Shown here in pieces: positions 16,353 to 25,672 of a DNA stretch of 64,000 nt. The notes under the pieces are model-generated. The model saw only the letters and a list, made by a program, of their open reading frames with translations, made no database searches and was not told where the DNA came from. Position 1 is the first letter of the stretch, and every line of letters starts with the position of its first letter. The DNA comes from Janthinobacterium sp. CG3 (lineage in GTDB: Bacteria > Pseudomonadota > Gammaproteobacteria > Burkholderiales > Burkholderiaceae_D), in assembly GCF_000344615.1 (NCBI RefSeq), contig NZ_KB467824.1:666445-730444 (forward strand), read 5' to 3'. Made by a program: the position numbers and the translations under genes.

Positions 16353-16790
16353 ATGCAAGGCGTCACAGAGAACGACAGCGATTCAACGGCGGAGCGGCCA
16401 CGCTTTCGCCCCTGCCCGTGGCAGCCCCTGGAGTCGGCGTACGACGTCGAGCTGTGGATCGAGGAACACAACCGCAGCTTGCAGGAAAACATACGCCCGA
16501 ACGAGAGCGGCTACGGCGTCTGCTTCACGCTGGCCGAGGGCGGCGACATTTTCATGCAGACCAGCGCCGACGGCGCCGTCGTCCTCGACGTGACCGCCGA
16601 CGCCGAGTGGGTGGCGCCGCTGATCAGCGCCGCCACCCGCACCGAGGCGCCCGGCACGTCGCTGTGGATTTTGCCGGACGATAAGCTGATCCAACTGATC
16701 TTCGGCCTGAGCAGCCTGGTGGCGAGCACCACGCTGGTGGTCGGCCACCGGTTCGGCGCGAAACGCCGTTCCATCGGCGTTGGCCGCTGA
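16353..16790 (+). CDS. Hypothetical protein, unrecognised
   Basis: A 145-residue protein that was not recognised. The acidic first half (MQGVTENDSDSTAERPRF) leads into PWQPLESAYDVELWIEEHN and a region alternating hydrophobic and acidic residues. The C-terminus has one hydrophobic stretch, LIQLIFGLSSLVASTTLVVG, possibly a membrane helix, and a basic end. Codon use matches its neighbours. It lies between a DUF3460 gene and a c-di-GMP enzyme, which gives no firm functional hint. Confidence 0.6.
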   Translation: MQGVTENDSDSTAERPRFRPCPWQPLESAYDVELWIEEHNRSLQENIRPNESGYGVCFTLAEGGDIFMQTSADGAVVLDVTADAEWVAPLISAATRTEAPGTSLWILPDDKLIQLIFGLSSLVASTTLVVGHRFGAKRRSIGVGR

Positions 16791-16996
16791 GCGGCGCCCG
16801 ATCTTTGCGCTGGGTCAGCCCGGCACCACTGGCGCCGCCGCCCGCCATCCTTTATGATTGCCTCGCGGCATAAGAATCGGCTCCGGTTTGCCCGGAGTTT
16901 CCTTGCTTGCATGCTCCAGCTTACAGTGTCATGATAGCCATCAGCGGGCGCGTCGACGGCGCTGCGATCCCATCGGTTTGTGCGCGGAGGAACGAT

Positions 16997-19168
16997 ATGG
17001 ACAGAGACCAGCAGGCGCCGCCGGCGTTCCATCCGCACCACGCCGTGATCGCCGCGATGGGCGGCACGCCCGAGTACGGGGGGCCGCCGGACGCCTTCGA
17101 CGACGCCGTGCTGAGCCCCGAGCGGCTGCGCTTCGAGCGCGAACAAGCCTATTTCAACGACATCTATCTGCTGGCGCCGGTCGGCTATTTCGTGCTGGCC
17201 TTCGACACCGCGATCCTGCAGGTCAACCTGGTCGGCGCCGACCTGCTCGGCGTGCCCCGCGACCACGCCGCCAAGTACCATTTCCGCCATTTCGTCGGCG
17301 AGCCCTTCCTGCCCGACTTCGACAGTTTCGTGCATCTCGCCCTCAACAGCAGCCAGCCCGAACGCATACAGCTGCAACTCAAACGCGGGCGCCACGACCA
17401 GGGCGTCGCCGTGACGCTGCTGGCCAGCGCCGACGGCAGCGGCCAGGCCTTCCGCGTGGTGCTCGAGCTGGCCGAGGGCAAGCTGGCCGCGCTCGAACGC
17501 AGCGAGGAGCGCTTCCGGCGCATCGTCCACAGCGCCGAGGAGGGCATCTGGGAGATCGACGCCTCGGCCCGCACCAGCTTTGTGAATCCGAAGATGGCGC
17601 AGATGCTGCGCTACCGTATCGAGGACATGCTCGACAAGCCGCTGGTGGCCTTCATGGACGACGAGGGCCGCGCCATGCTCGAACGCAATATCGCGCGGCG
17701 CCAGCAGGGTATCGCCGAGCGCCACGAATTCAAGTTCATCCGCCGCGACGGCGCCGAACTGTGGGCCACGCTGGCGACCAACCCGATCTTCGACGGCGAG
17801 GGCGCCTATCTGGGCGCGCTGGCGCTGGTGACCGACATCACCGAGCGCAAGGAGTCGTCGGCGCGCATCTGGCAGCAAGCCAATTTCGACGAGTTGACGG
17901 CGCTGCCGAACCGCCACATGTTCCTCGACCGCTTGAAAAACGAGGTGAAGAAGGCCGGCCGCCAGGGCCGCTTCGTGGCGCTGCTGTTTATCGACCTGGA
18001 CAATTTCAAGGAGGTCAACGACCGCCTCGGCCACGACCGCGGCGACCTGTTGCTGGCCGGCGCCGCGCGCCGCATCGTCGAGTGCGTGCGCGCCACCGAC
18101 ACCGTGGCGCGCCTGGGCGGCGACGAGTTTACGGTGATCCTGGCCGGCTTCGAGCAACTCGCCGGCGTGGAACGGGTGGCCCAGCAGATGGTCAACCGGC
18201 TGGCGCTGCCGTTCGAGCTCAACGGCGAGTCGGCGCTGGTGTCGGCCAGCATCGGCATCGCGCTGTATCCGACCGACGCGCCGGATATCGAGGAGTTGAT
18301 ACGCCACGCCGACCAGGCCATGTACGCGGCCAAGAACGCCGGGCGCAACCGCTACAGCTACTTCACCGCCGACCTGCAAGCGGCGGCGCAACTGCGCCTG
18401 CAAACCGTGCTCGACCTGCGCGCCGCGCTGGCGGCGCAGCAGTTCGAGATCCACTACCAGCCCATCGTCGGCCTGCGCGACGGCGCCATCCGCCGCGCCG
18501 AGGCGCTGCTGCGCTGGCGCCACCCGCTGCGTGGCCTGCTCGGCCCGGCTGAATTCCTGCCCTTCGCCGAATCGGCCGGCCTGACCGTCGAGATCGGCGA
18601 CTGGGTGTTCCGCCAAGCGGTGCGGCAGGTCAAAATTTGGCAGACCGAGCTGGACCCGGCGTTCCAGGTCAGCGTCAACAAGTCGCCGCTGGAATTTCGC
18701 TGCGACGCCACGTTTTACCAGGGCTGGCTCGACTACCTGGGCGAGCAGGGCCTGCCGCCGCGGGCGATCGTCATCGACATCACCGAGGGCGTGCTGGCCG
18801 ACGAGGCGCGCCAGGTCGTCGAGCGCCTGCGGCAGTTCCGCGCGATGGGCTTGCAGCTGGCGCTGGACGACTTCGGCAGCGGCTATTTTTCACTGTCGTG
18901 CCTGCGCAAGTTCGACATCGACTGCCTGAAGCTCGACCCCTCGCTGGTCAGCCAGCTCAAGGCCGGCTCCAGCGACCTGGCGCTGTGCGAGGCGATCATC
19001 GCGATGGCCCACAAGCTGGGGCTGGAAGTGGTGGCGGAAGGGGTGGAGACGCTGGAGCAGCGCGATTTACTGCTGGCGGCGGGGTGCGACTACGCGCAGG
19101 GTTATGTGTTTGCCGCCGCGCTGCCGGCCGAACAGGTGGCGGCGATGGCCAGGGCGGCGCGGCCTTGA
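16997..19168 (+). CDS. PAS-GGDEF-EAL bifunctional c-di-GMP enzyme
   Basis: A 723-residue cytoplasmic signalling protein. An N-terminal PAS-like region (about 45-150) and a clear PAS/PAC domain (about 165-290) precede a GGDEF domain (motif near residue 375) and an EAL domain (EAL near residue 501). Catalytic motifs look intact: RLGGDEF with an RxxD inhibitory site five residues before it, EALLRW, and DDFGSGY. It can therefore in principle both make and degrade c-di-GMP, which controls the switch between swimming or swarming and biofilm. The ATG at 16997 has GGAGG seven bases upstream. It is adjacent to and convergent with the flagellar locus, though co-regulation is not shown. Confidence 0.92.
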   Translation: MDRDQQAPPAFHPHHAVIAAMGGTPEYGGPPDAFDDAVLSPERLRFEREQAYFNDIYLLAPVGYFVLAFDTAILQVNLVGADLLGVPRDHAAKYHFRHFVGEPFLPDFDSFVHLALNSSQPERIQLQLKRGRHDQGVAVTLLASADGSGQAFRVVLELAEGKLAALERSEERFRRIVHSAEEGIWEIDASARTSFVNPKMAQMLRYRIEDMLDKPLVAFMDDEGRAMLERNIARRQQGIAERHEFKFIRRDGAELWATLATNPIFDGEGAYLGALALVTDITERKESSARIWQQANFDELTALPNRHMFLDRLKNEVKKAGRQGRFVALLFIDLDNFKEVNDRLGHDRGDLLLAGAARRIVECVRATDTVARLGGDEFTVILAGFEQLAGVERVAQQMVNRLALPFELNGESALVSASIGIALYPTDAPDIEELIRHADQAMYAAKNAGRNRYSYFTADLQAAAQLRLQTVLDLRAALAAQQFEIHYQPIVGLRDGAIRRAEALLRWRHPLRGLLGPAEFLPFAESAGLTVEIGDWVFRQAVRQVKIWQTELDPAFQVSVNKSPLEFRCDATFYQGWLDYLGEQGLPPRAIVIDITEGVLADEARQVVERLRQFRAMGLQLALDDFGSGYFSLSCLRKFDIDCLKLDPSLVSQLKAGSSDLALCEAIIAMAHKLGLEVVAEGVETLEQRDLLLAAGCDYAQGYVFAAALPAEQVAAMARAARP

Positions 19169-19182
19169 CGCCGCCGGCCGCG

Positions 19183-20226
19183 TCAGCGCAGGCCGAGCAG
19201 GGACAGCACGCGTTCGCGGCTGATGCCCACCAGCGCCGAGGTGATCGCCAGTAGCGAGCCGTAGCCCGGGTCGTTGGCGGTGCTGGTGAAGTTTTGCGCC
19301 ATCTGGTCGATGCCGGCCAGCTCGACCGGCTGCGCCGTTTCCACCCGCGACGAGGCCAGCGACAGCGCCAGGCTGACCGAGTCGCGCGCCTGCTGCATGT
19401 GGGCCAGCGCCTGCACCACCTGGTGCAGCGTCTGGCGCAGCGCCTCGGTGTCGGCGGTGCTCCAGCCTTCCGGCGCGATCAGCGGCGGCTCTTCGTCGGC
19501 CTTGACCCGGCTCATTTGTCCGGTCGGGTAGCGGATCCCGCTGCCGCGCACGGCCAGGCTGTCGCGCACGCCCGGCCAGGCCGCCTCGGGCGTGCTGAAC
19601 ACCAGCGCGCCCTCGCTGCCGGCGCTCACGCGGATGTTCGACGGCGCCAGCGCCTGGTCGAAGCGCATCACGATCTCGGCTTCGCTCATGCCCGGTTCGA
19701 TGTTTACCGAGCGCAGCGCCTGGCTGGCGCCGCCGATGGAAAAGGCCAGCACTTCGCGCGGGCCGTTTTGCAGCGCCGCCATGTTCAGGCCGCGCACGCT
19801 GAAGTTTTGCACGGCGGGCGCCGGGCTGCTGTAGTTGAGCTGGCTGTTCAGGGTGCCGCCGGAGGCGCTCTGGCGCGCGCGCCAGGTGTTGTTGAACTGG
19901 CGCACGCGCGCCTCGACCTGGCCGTCGCGGCCCAGGTGCGCCGCCAGCTTGGCGGCCAGTTCGCTTTTCAGCGCCTGCAACTGGCTGGTGCTTTGTTCGA
20001 GGAAGTCGAGCGCCTGCTGGGCGCTGGAGATTTCGCCCTGCAACTGGTGGTCCCAGTTGCTCAGGCCGCGGCGCAGCGGCGCCGCCCGGGCGGGCGGCGC
20101 GGCGCCCGGCTCGGCGGCCGCCTTGGGCGCAGCCTTGGCGCCGTTGAGCTTGACCGCGGCCTCGTCGACGCCGCGGCTGGCGCCGCTGCCGACGCCCGGG
20201 GTGGGGTTCGATTGCGCGATGTGCAT
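19183..20226 (-). CDS. LafW-like flagellar accessory / hook-associated protein
   Basis: A 347-residue protein, the last gene of the flgB-flgL operon, 5 bases after the flgL stop. It has a charged, Ala-rich N-terminus, a helical heptad region (about 60-105), and a segment similar to the flagellin_IN fold (NIEPGMSEAEIVMRFDQALA). The end again is helical. In enterobacterial Flag-2 loci a gene named lafW, called hook-associated, holds this position after flgL. Equating the two is based on position and general look, not on confident homology. It may form part of the hook-filament junction. No signal peptide is seen, consistent with flagellar export. Confidence 0.5.
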   Translation of the reverse strand: MHIAQSNPTPGVGSGASRGVDEAAVKLNGAKAAPKAAAEPGAAPPARAAPLRRGLSNWDHQLQGEISSAQQALDFLEQSTSQLQALKSELAAKLAAHLGRDGQVEARVRQFNNTWRARQSASGGTLNSQLNYSSPAPAVQNFSVRGLNMAALQNGPREVLAFSIGGASQALRSVNIEPGMSEAEIVMRFDQALAPSNIRVSAGSEGALVFSTPEAAWPGVRDSLAVRGSGIRYPTGQMSRVKADEEPPLIAPEGWSTADTEALRQTLHQVVQALAHMQQARDSVSLALSLASSRVETAQPVELAGIDQMAQNFTSTANDPGYGSLLAITSALVGISRERVLSLLGLR

Positions 20227-20231
20227 GATGT

Positions 20232-21128
20232 TCAGATGACGTCGAACAGGGACAGGCTACCGACCTTGGCGTAGGCCTTATAGGTCGCCTGCAGCGCCAG
20301 TTGGTAGCCGTTCAACTCCGTCATCGTCTCGGCCAGATCGGTGCTTTCCAGGTCCGTCAGCGCCATCTTGTTCGACAGCGACACGTTGCCGTGGTTGTCG
20401 AGCAGCGTGCTGAGGATGTTTTGCGCGCCGCCGAACGTGGCGATGCGGCCCGAGAGCAGGCCCATCGCGTCGTCGGTGCCGTCCAGCCCGGCCGCCAGCG
20501 TCAGCCGCACCGCCGGATCGTTGACGTTGACGCCCGGCGCCTGCAAGGTGCTGATGACGCTGTTCAACTTGTTGAGGATCACCTCGACGTCGCTGACGTC
20601 GACGTTGGCGACCTGGTTGACGCCGTTGCCGACGACCACGGTTTGCTGCTGCGTGTTGCCGGCGAAGGAATACACGCCGGCGCTCAGCGCCAGCGGCGCG
20701 ACGTCGGTGGCGGTGCCGGAGAACATGTAGCGGCCCTCCTGGTCCTTCAGGTTGGCGGTGAAGAAAATACTGTCGCGCAGCGCCGTCAGCGACGAGGTCA
20801 TGGCGTTCAGGTCGGCCGAGGTGTTGCTGGTGTCGGGCGCCGTGACCAGCAGGTCGCGCGCCTGGCCGAGGTCGGCGACCATGCTCGACAGGTAGTTTTC
20901 GTTCTTGAGCAGGCGCGTCTTGACGGAGGTGATGTTACTCTCGTATTGCGTGATGATGGATTGCTCGCGCTTCAGGCGCGAAATCTGCACGTTGCCGATC
21001 GGATCGTCCGACGGCAGCAGGATGCGCTGCCCCGACGCCGCCTGCTGGGTCAGCGCGGTGATGCGCTCCTGGTTCATCTGGACCGCGCTGTTGATCGTGG
21101 ACTGGAATTGGTTGCTGGCGACTCGCAT
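20232..21128 (-). CDS. flgL: Flagellar hook-filament junction protein FlgL
   Basis: A 298-residue HAP3 protein that joins hook to filament. The N-terminus (MRVASNQFQSTINSAVQMNQ) and the later LLPSDDPIGNVQISRLKRE stretch match the flagellin-like D0/D1 helices of FlgL, and the C-terminus returns to a helix ending KAYAKVGSLSLFDVI. The body includes YMFSGTATDVAPL, typical of FlgL. It lies 10 bases downstream of flgK in the flgB operon. It is exported unfolded through the flagellar type III system, probably with help from FlgN. Confidence 0.93.
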   Translation of the reverse strand: MRVASNQFQSTINSAVQMNQERITALTQQAASGQRILLPSDDPIGNVQISRLKREQSIITQYESNITSVKTRLLKNENYLSSMVADLGQARDLLVTAPDTSNTSADLNAMTSSLTALRDSIFFTANLKDQEGRYMFSGTATDVAPLALSAGVYSFAGNTQQQTVVVGNGVNQVANVDVSDVEVILNKLNSVISTLQAPGVNVNDPAVRLTLAAGLDGTDDAMGLLSGRIATFGGAQNILSTLLDNHGNVSLSNKMALTDLESTDLAETMTELNGYQLALQATYKAYAKVGSLSLFDVI

Positions 21129-21138
21129 CGTCTTCTCC

Positions 21139-22512
21139 TTAACGCATCATCGCCAAAGTGGCATCGAACATTTCATTGGCTACCGAAATAACTTTCATAT
21201 TCGCCTGGAACATGTTTTGGAATTCCAACAGGTTGACCGCTTCCTCGTCCTTGTTGACGCCGCTGGTGGCGTTCCAGTCGGCCACGGCCTGGTTGCGCAC
21301 CGTGTCGGCGGTCGACAGCAGCGCCTTGTTTTTCTGGCTGTCGATGGCCAGCTTGCCGACCAGCTGGGTGTCGGCGTCGCTCAGCAGCACGTTGCCGATC
21401 GAGGTCACCGGGATGGCCTGGTTCTTGATGTCGATCAGCAATTGCAGGTTGTTGTTGTTGCCGGGCGTGCCGTCGGAGGAAAACGCCAGGTCGCCGGCGC
21501 CGAAGCCGGCGCTGACCTTCAAGATGCCGGCGCCGCCGCTGACGCCGAAGACGAACAAGGGCGTGCCGGCCGCGCCGGCCATGGTCTGGCCGAGCGCCAG
21601 CTGGGCGTTGATCTTGTCCGAGACGGCGCTGGCGATATCGCGCACCGATTGTTGCAGCGGCGCCAGCACGTCGCGCTCGAACGCGCCCAGGCCGCCCATC
21701 TGGCCGCCGATGCCGACGTTGTCGACCTTGAAATTGGCGTTGGTGAACTGCAGGCTGATGATCTGGGTGCCGCTGGCGTCCAGCGCGCTGCCCAGGGTGC
21801 CGGCGATGTTGCCGATCACCAGCGGTTCGCCGCTGCGCAGGGAGACGTTGCGGCTGCCGTCGGGCTGGTCGACCACTTCCAGCGCCATTTGCGTGGCCAG
21901 GCCGTCGATGGCCAGGTCGCGCGCGTCGATCAGCGCCGAGGGGTTGGCGCCGCTGGCGCCGGCGGCGCTGATCTTGGCGTTCAGCTCGGCGATGCCGGCC
22001 AGCGCCGTGTTGGCCTGCGGCAGGATCGCGCTGCGCTGCTGGTGCACCGACAGCAACTGGTTGTTCATCACGTTGTTGATGCTGTTGAAATGCTGGGCCA
22101 TGGCGTCGGCGGCCGTCACCACTTGCTGGCGCAGCGGCGTCGAGGTCGGGTCGGCGCCGGCGGCGTTGAGGGCGCGGAAGAAATTGTCGACGCCGTTGCT
22201 GATGCTCGAGGCGTTGTCGCCCATGATGCGTTCGAGTTGCGTCAGGTAGGGCTGGGTTTGCGAGCGCGCGCCCTGGTCGGAGGCGGCGCGCCACATTTGT
22301 TGGTTCTTGTAGGCGTCGCTGAAACGCAGCAGGCTTTGCACCTCGACGCCGCTGCCCGGCGCGAGCCGGCCGCCGTTGCCGGACAGGGAGCCGAGCAGCA
22401 CGCCCTGGCGGGTGTAGCCGCGGGTTTGCAGGTTGGCGATGTTCTGGCTGGCCGCGTTGACCGCGGCCTGGGCCGCCAGCGAGCCGCTGAGCGCGTTATT
22501 CAGGATACCCAT
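21139..22512 (-). CDS. flgK: Flagellar hook-associated protein FlgK
   Basis: A 457-residue HAP1 protein at the hook-filament junction. It begins MGILNNALSGSLAAQAAVNA, with the ANLQTRGYTRQ motif of rod/hook/HAP proteins, and ends with VNLLEFQNMFQANMKVISVA, the hallmark D0 helix. It is shorter than E. coli FlgK (547), as is common. It precedes flgL with a short spacer and follows the small flgJ after an 84-base gap. Confidence 0.95.
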   Translation of the reverse strand: MGILNNALSGSLAAQAAVNAASQNIANLQTRGYTRQGVLLGSLSGNGGRLAPGSGVEVQSLLRFSDAYKNQQMWRAASDQGARSQTQPYLTQLERIMGDNASSISNGVDNFFRALNAAGADPTSTPLRQQVVTAADAMAQHFNSINNVMNNQLLSVHQQRSAILPQANTALAGIAELNAKISAAGASGANPSALIDARDLAIDGLATQMALEVVDQPDGSRNVSLRSGEPLVIGNIAGTLGSALDASGTQIISLQFTNANFKVDNVGIGGQMGGLGAFERDVLAPLQQSVRDIASAVSDKINAQLALGQTMAGAAGTPLFVFGVSGGAGILKVSAGFGAGDLAFSSDGTPGNNNNLQLLIDIKNQAIPVTSIGNVLLSDADTQLVGKLAIDSQKNKALLSTADTVRNQAVADWNATSGVNKDEEAVNLLEFQNMFQANMKVISVANEMFDATLAMMR

Positions 22513-22596
22513 TTTGCAATGTTCTTTCGGAGTAAGATTTTTCGCGTTGGCGGCATGGTACGGCCCATACTTCCGTTAAAGGTAACAGGCGACCGT

Positions 22597-22986
22597 TTAC
22601 GCCGGGCGATTAAGCGGCGCCGGCAAACTTTCCGCGGCGGCGGCGGCGGCGGGCTTGGCCGGCGGCGCCGCCGGCGGCAGCAACTGCCGCAAAATCGCGT
22701 CGGCGATGCCGAAGGCGCGCTGGCCGGCCATCTTGTCGGCCACCAGGGTGTCGGCCAGGTCGAGCATGTCGCTGTTGACCGGGTCCTTGAAAACGCTGTC
22801 CTCGCCGGCCATGGCGCGCGTGCCGGCGCGCATCTGGTGCAGCATGTGGGCGATGAAAAAGCCCTCGAACTGCAGCGCCGCCTTGGTGGCCTTGGCGATA
22901 TAGCCCGGGTCGGCGGCGGCCACCGGGGCGGCGCCGTCGTCGTGCGGGGCGGTGGCGGCCGCGCCGCGGTTGTCGATAGGGTTCAT
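22597..22986 (-). CDS. flgJ: FlgJ rod-binding protein without muramidase domain
   Basis: A 129-residue protein matching only the N-terminal rod-capping half of FlgJ (ALQFEGFFIAHMLHQMRAG, KDPVNSDMLDLADTLVADKM). The peptidoglycan hydrolase half is absent and is encoded separately at 30024-30806. The start at 22986 is chosen because AAGGAG lies 8 bases ahead of it; the ATG at 22992 would be only 2 bases from that site. It sits between flgI and flgK as expected. It is needed for rod assembly in the periplasm. Confidence 0.88.
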   Translation of the reverse strand: MNPIDNRGAAATAPHDDGAAPVAAADPGYIAKATKAALQFEGFFIAHMLHQMRAGTRAMAGEDSVFKDPVNSDMLDLADTLVADKMAGQRAFGIADAILRQLLPPAAPPAKPAAAAAAESLPAPLNRPA

Positions 22987-22998
22987 GCGCATTGCTCC

Positions 22999-24105
22999 TT
23001 AAATGACCACCAGCTCGCCCTCGATCGCGCCGGCCTGGTCGAGCGCCTGCAGGATCGCCATGATATCGTCGGGCGAGGCGCCCAGGCTGTTGACGACGTC
23101 GATGATGGTTTGCAGCTTGGCGCCGGCCGGCCAGCGGAACATCTGGCCCGATCCCTGGTCGACGCTGACCTTCGACTGCGGCGTGACGGTGGTCTGGCCG
23201 CGGCCGAACGGGGCCGGCTGGCTGACGTTGGAACTTTCCGAAATGACCACCTTGAGCGAGCCGTGCGTGACCGCGGCGGCGCGCACGCGCAGGCCGTCGG
23301 CGATGACCACGGTGCCGGTGCGCGAATTGAACACCACTTTCGGGCTGTCGGCGCCGATGTCGATCGCCAGCGCCTGCAGCTTGGCCATGAAGGCGACGCG
23401 GGCGGTCGGGTTGTCGGGCGCGACGACGTCGACGCTGGTGGCGTCGCTGGTGGTGGCGACCTGGCCGAAGCGGCGGTTGACGACGTCGACGATGTTGGTG
23501 GCGGTCTGGAAATTCGGGTGGCGCAGGTTCAGCGTGATGCTCGGCTTGGTGGCGAAGTCGGTGGCGATTTCGCGCTCGATGCTGGCGCCGTTCGGAATGC
23601 GCCCGGTGGTCGGGGTGTTGACGGTGACGCTGGAGCCGCTCTTGCCGGCCGCGGCCAGGCCGCCGACCACCAGGTTGCCCTGCGCCAGCGCGTAGGTTTC
23701 GTTGTCGGCCGCGCGCAGCGGCGTCAGCAGCAGGGTGCCGCCGCGCAGGCTCTTCGAATCGCCCAGCGAGGAGACGGTGACGTCGATCGCCTGGCCGCGC
23801 CGGTAGCCGGGCGGGAACACCGCGCTGACCATGACGGTGGCGACGTTCTTGCTCTTCGACTCGGCGCCGTCGGGCAGCTTGACGCCGAATTGCTTGAGCA
23901 TGTTGACCACCGACTGGCTGGAGAACTTGACCTGGGTGGTGTCGCCGCTGCCGTTCAGGCCGACCACCAGGCCGTAGCCGACCAGCGGGTTGTCGCGCAC
24001 CCCCTCGATGCTGACCAGGTCGCGCAGCGCCTGGGCGGCGTGGGCCGGCGCGCAGTGGCCGGCCAGCAGGGCCAACGCGACGAGGGCGGAGTAGGGCACT
24101 TTCAT
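22999..24105 (-). CDS. flgI: Flagellar P-ring protein FlgI
   Basis: A 368-residue periplasmic protein that forms the P ring around the rod in the peptidoglycan layer. A signal peptide ([16 protein letters not shown], then HCAPAHA) precedes family sequence [20 protein letters not shown] and the C-terminal [20 protein letters not shown]. The ATG at 24105 has AGGTGA upstream; a GTG three codons earlier is an alternative. Length is normal. Confidence 0.95.
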   Translation of the reverse strand: MKVPYSALVALALLAGHCAPAHAAQALRDLVSIEGVRDNPLVGYGLVVGLNGSGDTTQVKFSSQSVVNMLKQFGVKLPDGAESKSKNVATVMVSAVFPPGYRRGQAIDVTVSSLGDSKSLRGGTLLLTPLRAADNETYALAQGNLVVGGLAAAGKSGSSVTVNTPTTGRIPNGASIEREIATDFATKPSITLNLRHPNFQTATNIVDVVNRRFGQVATTSDATSVDVVAPDNPTARVAFMAKLQALAIDIGADSPKVVFNSRTGTVVIADGLRVRAAAVTHGSLKVVISESSNVSQPAPFGRGQTTVTPQSKVSVDQGSGQMFRWPAGAKLQTIIDVVNSLGASPDDIMAILQALDQAGAIEGELVVI

Positions 24106-24163
24106 ATCATTCACCTAATTAAGCTTGAAAACGGCGGAACGGCGCCGGCGGCGCCGCCCCAGC

Positions 24164-24844
24164 CTAAAACGGCATCCACGGGCCGGTGAAAAAGCGCATC
24201 AGCCAGCCCGGCGCGTTCGATTCGGCCAAGGTGCCCTGGCCCGAGTAGGCGATGCGGGCGTTGGCGATGCGCAGCGACGAGACGTTGTTGTTGGAATCGA
24301 TGTCGGCGGCGCGCAGGTAGCCGCGCAGGCGCACGAATTCCTCGCCCTGGTTCAAGGTCAGCACCTTTTCGCCGCTGACCTTGAGCAGGCCGTTCGGCAG
24401 CACTTCCTGCACCACCACGGTGATCGCGCCGCTCAGCGCGTTTTGCTGGGTGCTGGTGGCGTCGCCGGCGAAGCCGCGGTCGGCCGCCAGGTCGATGCCG
24501 GTCTTCGGCAACACCTTGCCGAGCAGGCCCAGCGGCGAGACGCCGACGGTGGAACCCTTGTTGAAGGTGGTGCCCGCCTTCTTGCTCGACTGGGTGGTTT
24601 CCTGCAGGGACACGGTGACCAGGTCGCCGACGCGGAAGGCGCGGCTGTCCGAGGTCAGCGACAGGCCGGCGTCGGCGTTGAAGACGCCGCCGGAGACGCC
24701 GCCGCGCGGCGCGCTGCGCGCCAGCGGCGGCGCCTCGTCGTCCGGGCTGGGGCCGGGCCGCACCGGCGCCGGCGCGAGCGCCGCGCAGCCGGCCAGCGCC
24801 GCGGCCGCGGCCAGCGCCAGCGCGGCGCTCAGTGCGGCTTTCAT
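24164..24844 (-). CDS. flgH: Flagellar L-ring lipoprotein FlgH
   Basis: A 226-residue outer-membrane lipoprotein that forms the L ring. The signal peptide ends in a lipobox LAGC. Family sequence includes FRVGDLVTVSLQETTQSSKK, then VLPNGLLKVSGEK, LNQGEEFVRLRGYLRAADID and YSGQGTLAESN. The ATG at 24844 overlaps the flgG stop by one base (TGATG), so translation is coupled. Confidence 0.95.
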   Translation of the reverse strand: MKAALSAALALAAAAALAGCAALAPAPVRPGPSPDDEAPPLARSAPRGGVSGGVFNADAGLSLTSDSRAFRVGDLVTVSLQETTQSSKKAGTTFNKGSTVGVSPLGLLGKVLPKTGIDLAADRGFAGDATSTQQNALSGAITVVVQEVLPNGLLKVSGEKVLTLNQGEEFVRLRGYLRAADIDSNNNVSSLRIANARIAYSGQGTLAESNAPGWLMRFFTGPWMPF

Positions 24845-25632
24845 CAGCGTGCCACTTGCGCCAGGTACTGCAGCATATTGTCGGCCGCCGACAGCACCTT
24901 GGTGTTCATCTCGTAGGTGCGCTGGGCAGCGATCATGTCGACCATTTCCTCGACCACCTGGACGTTCGAGCCTTCCAGCGCGCCCTGTTTCAGCTTGCCC
25001 AGCGCGCCCTCGCCGGGGCGGCCCTCGGTCGGCGTGCCGCTGGCGGCGGTTTCCTGGAACAGGTTCTCGCCCAGCGCCAGCAGGCCGGTCGGGTTGACAA
25101 AGCTGGTCAAGGTCAGCTGGCCCAGCTCGACGCCGGCGGCGGTGCCGGGAATGGTCGCCGAGACCATGCCGTTGTCGCCGATGGTGACGGCGGTGGCGTT
25201 GTTGGGCACGGTGATCTGCGGCACCAGCGGCAAGCCGTGGGCGTTGATCAGGATGCCGTTGGCGTCGACCGACAACTGGCCGGCGCGGGTATAGCCCGAT
25301 TCGCCGTTGGGCCGGCGCACCTGCAGGAAGCCGTTGCCGGTGATGGCGACGTCGAGCGGCTGGCTGGTGGTTTGCAGGCTGCCGGTGGTAAACACCTTCT
25401 GTGTGCCGACCATGTGCGTGCCGTTGCCCAGCTGCACGCCCGACGGCGACAGCGTGTTGTCGGCGCGCTGGGTGCCGGGTTGCTGGTCGACCTGGTAGAA
25501 CAGGTCTTCGAAGACCACGCGGTCGCGCTTGAAGCCGACGGTGTTGACGTTGGCCAGGTTGTTGGCGATCGCCTGCAGCTTGGCGTCTTGCGCCTGGACG
25601 CCGGTCTTGCTGATCCACATTGCTGGATTCAT
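24844..25632 (-). CDS. flgG: Flagellar distal rod protein FlgG
   Basis: A 262-residue distal rod protein. It begins MNPAMWISKTGVQAQDAKLQ with the ANNLANVNTVGFKRDRVVFE motif, and ends with VEEMVDMIAAQRTYEMNTKV, both classic for FlgG. A strong AGGAGCACC ribosome site precedes the ATG. It is placed between flgF and flgH in the usual order. Confidence 0.96.
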   Translation of the reverse strand: MNPAMWISKTGVQAQDAKLQAIANNLANVNTVGFKRDRVVFEDLFYQVDQQPGTQRADNTLSPSGVQLGNGTHMVGTQKVFTTGSLQTTSQPLDVAITGNGFLQVRRPNGESGYTRAGQLSVDANGILINAHGLPLVPQITVPNNATAVTIGDNGMVSATIPGTAAGVELGQLTLTSFVNPTGLLALGENLFQETAASGTPTEGRPGEGALGKLKQGALEGSNVQVVEEMVDMIAAQRTYEMNTKVLSAADNMLQYLAQVAR

Positions 25633-25672
25633 GGGGTGCTCCTAGAGTGTGCGGTGAAAAAGGGCGGGGCGC

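Noticed and set aside
20905-24189. A 1094-codon plus-strand open frame opposite flgL, flgK, flgJ and flgI
   Set aside because: It is an antisense shadow of strong flagellar genes in a GC-rich genome; its product is Arg/Gly/Ala-rich with no family features.
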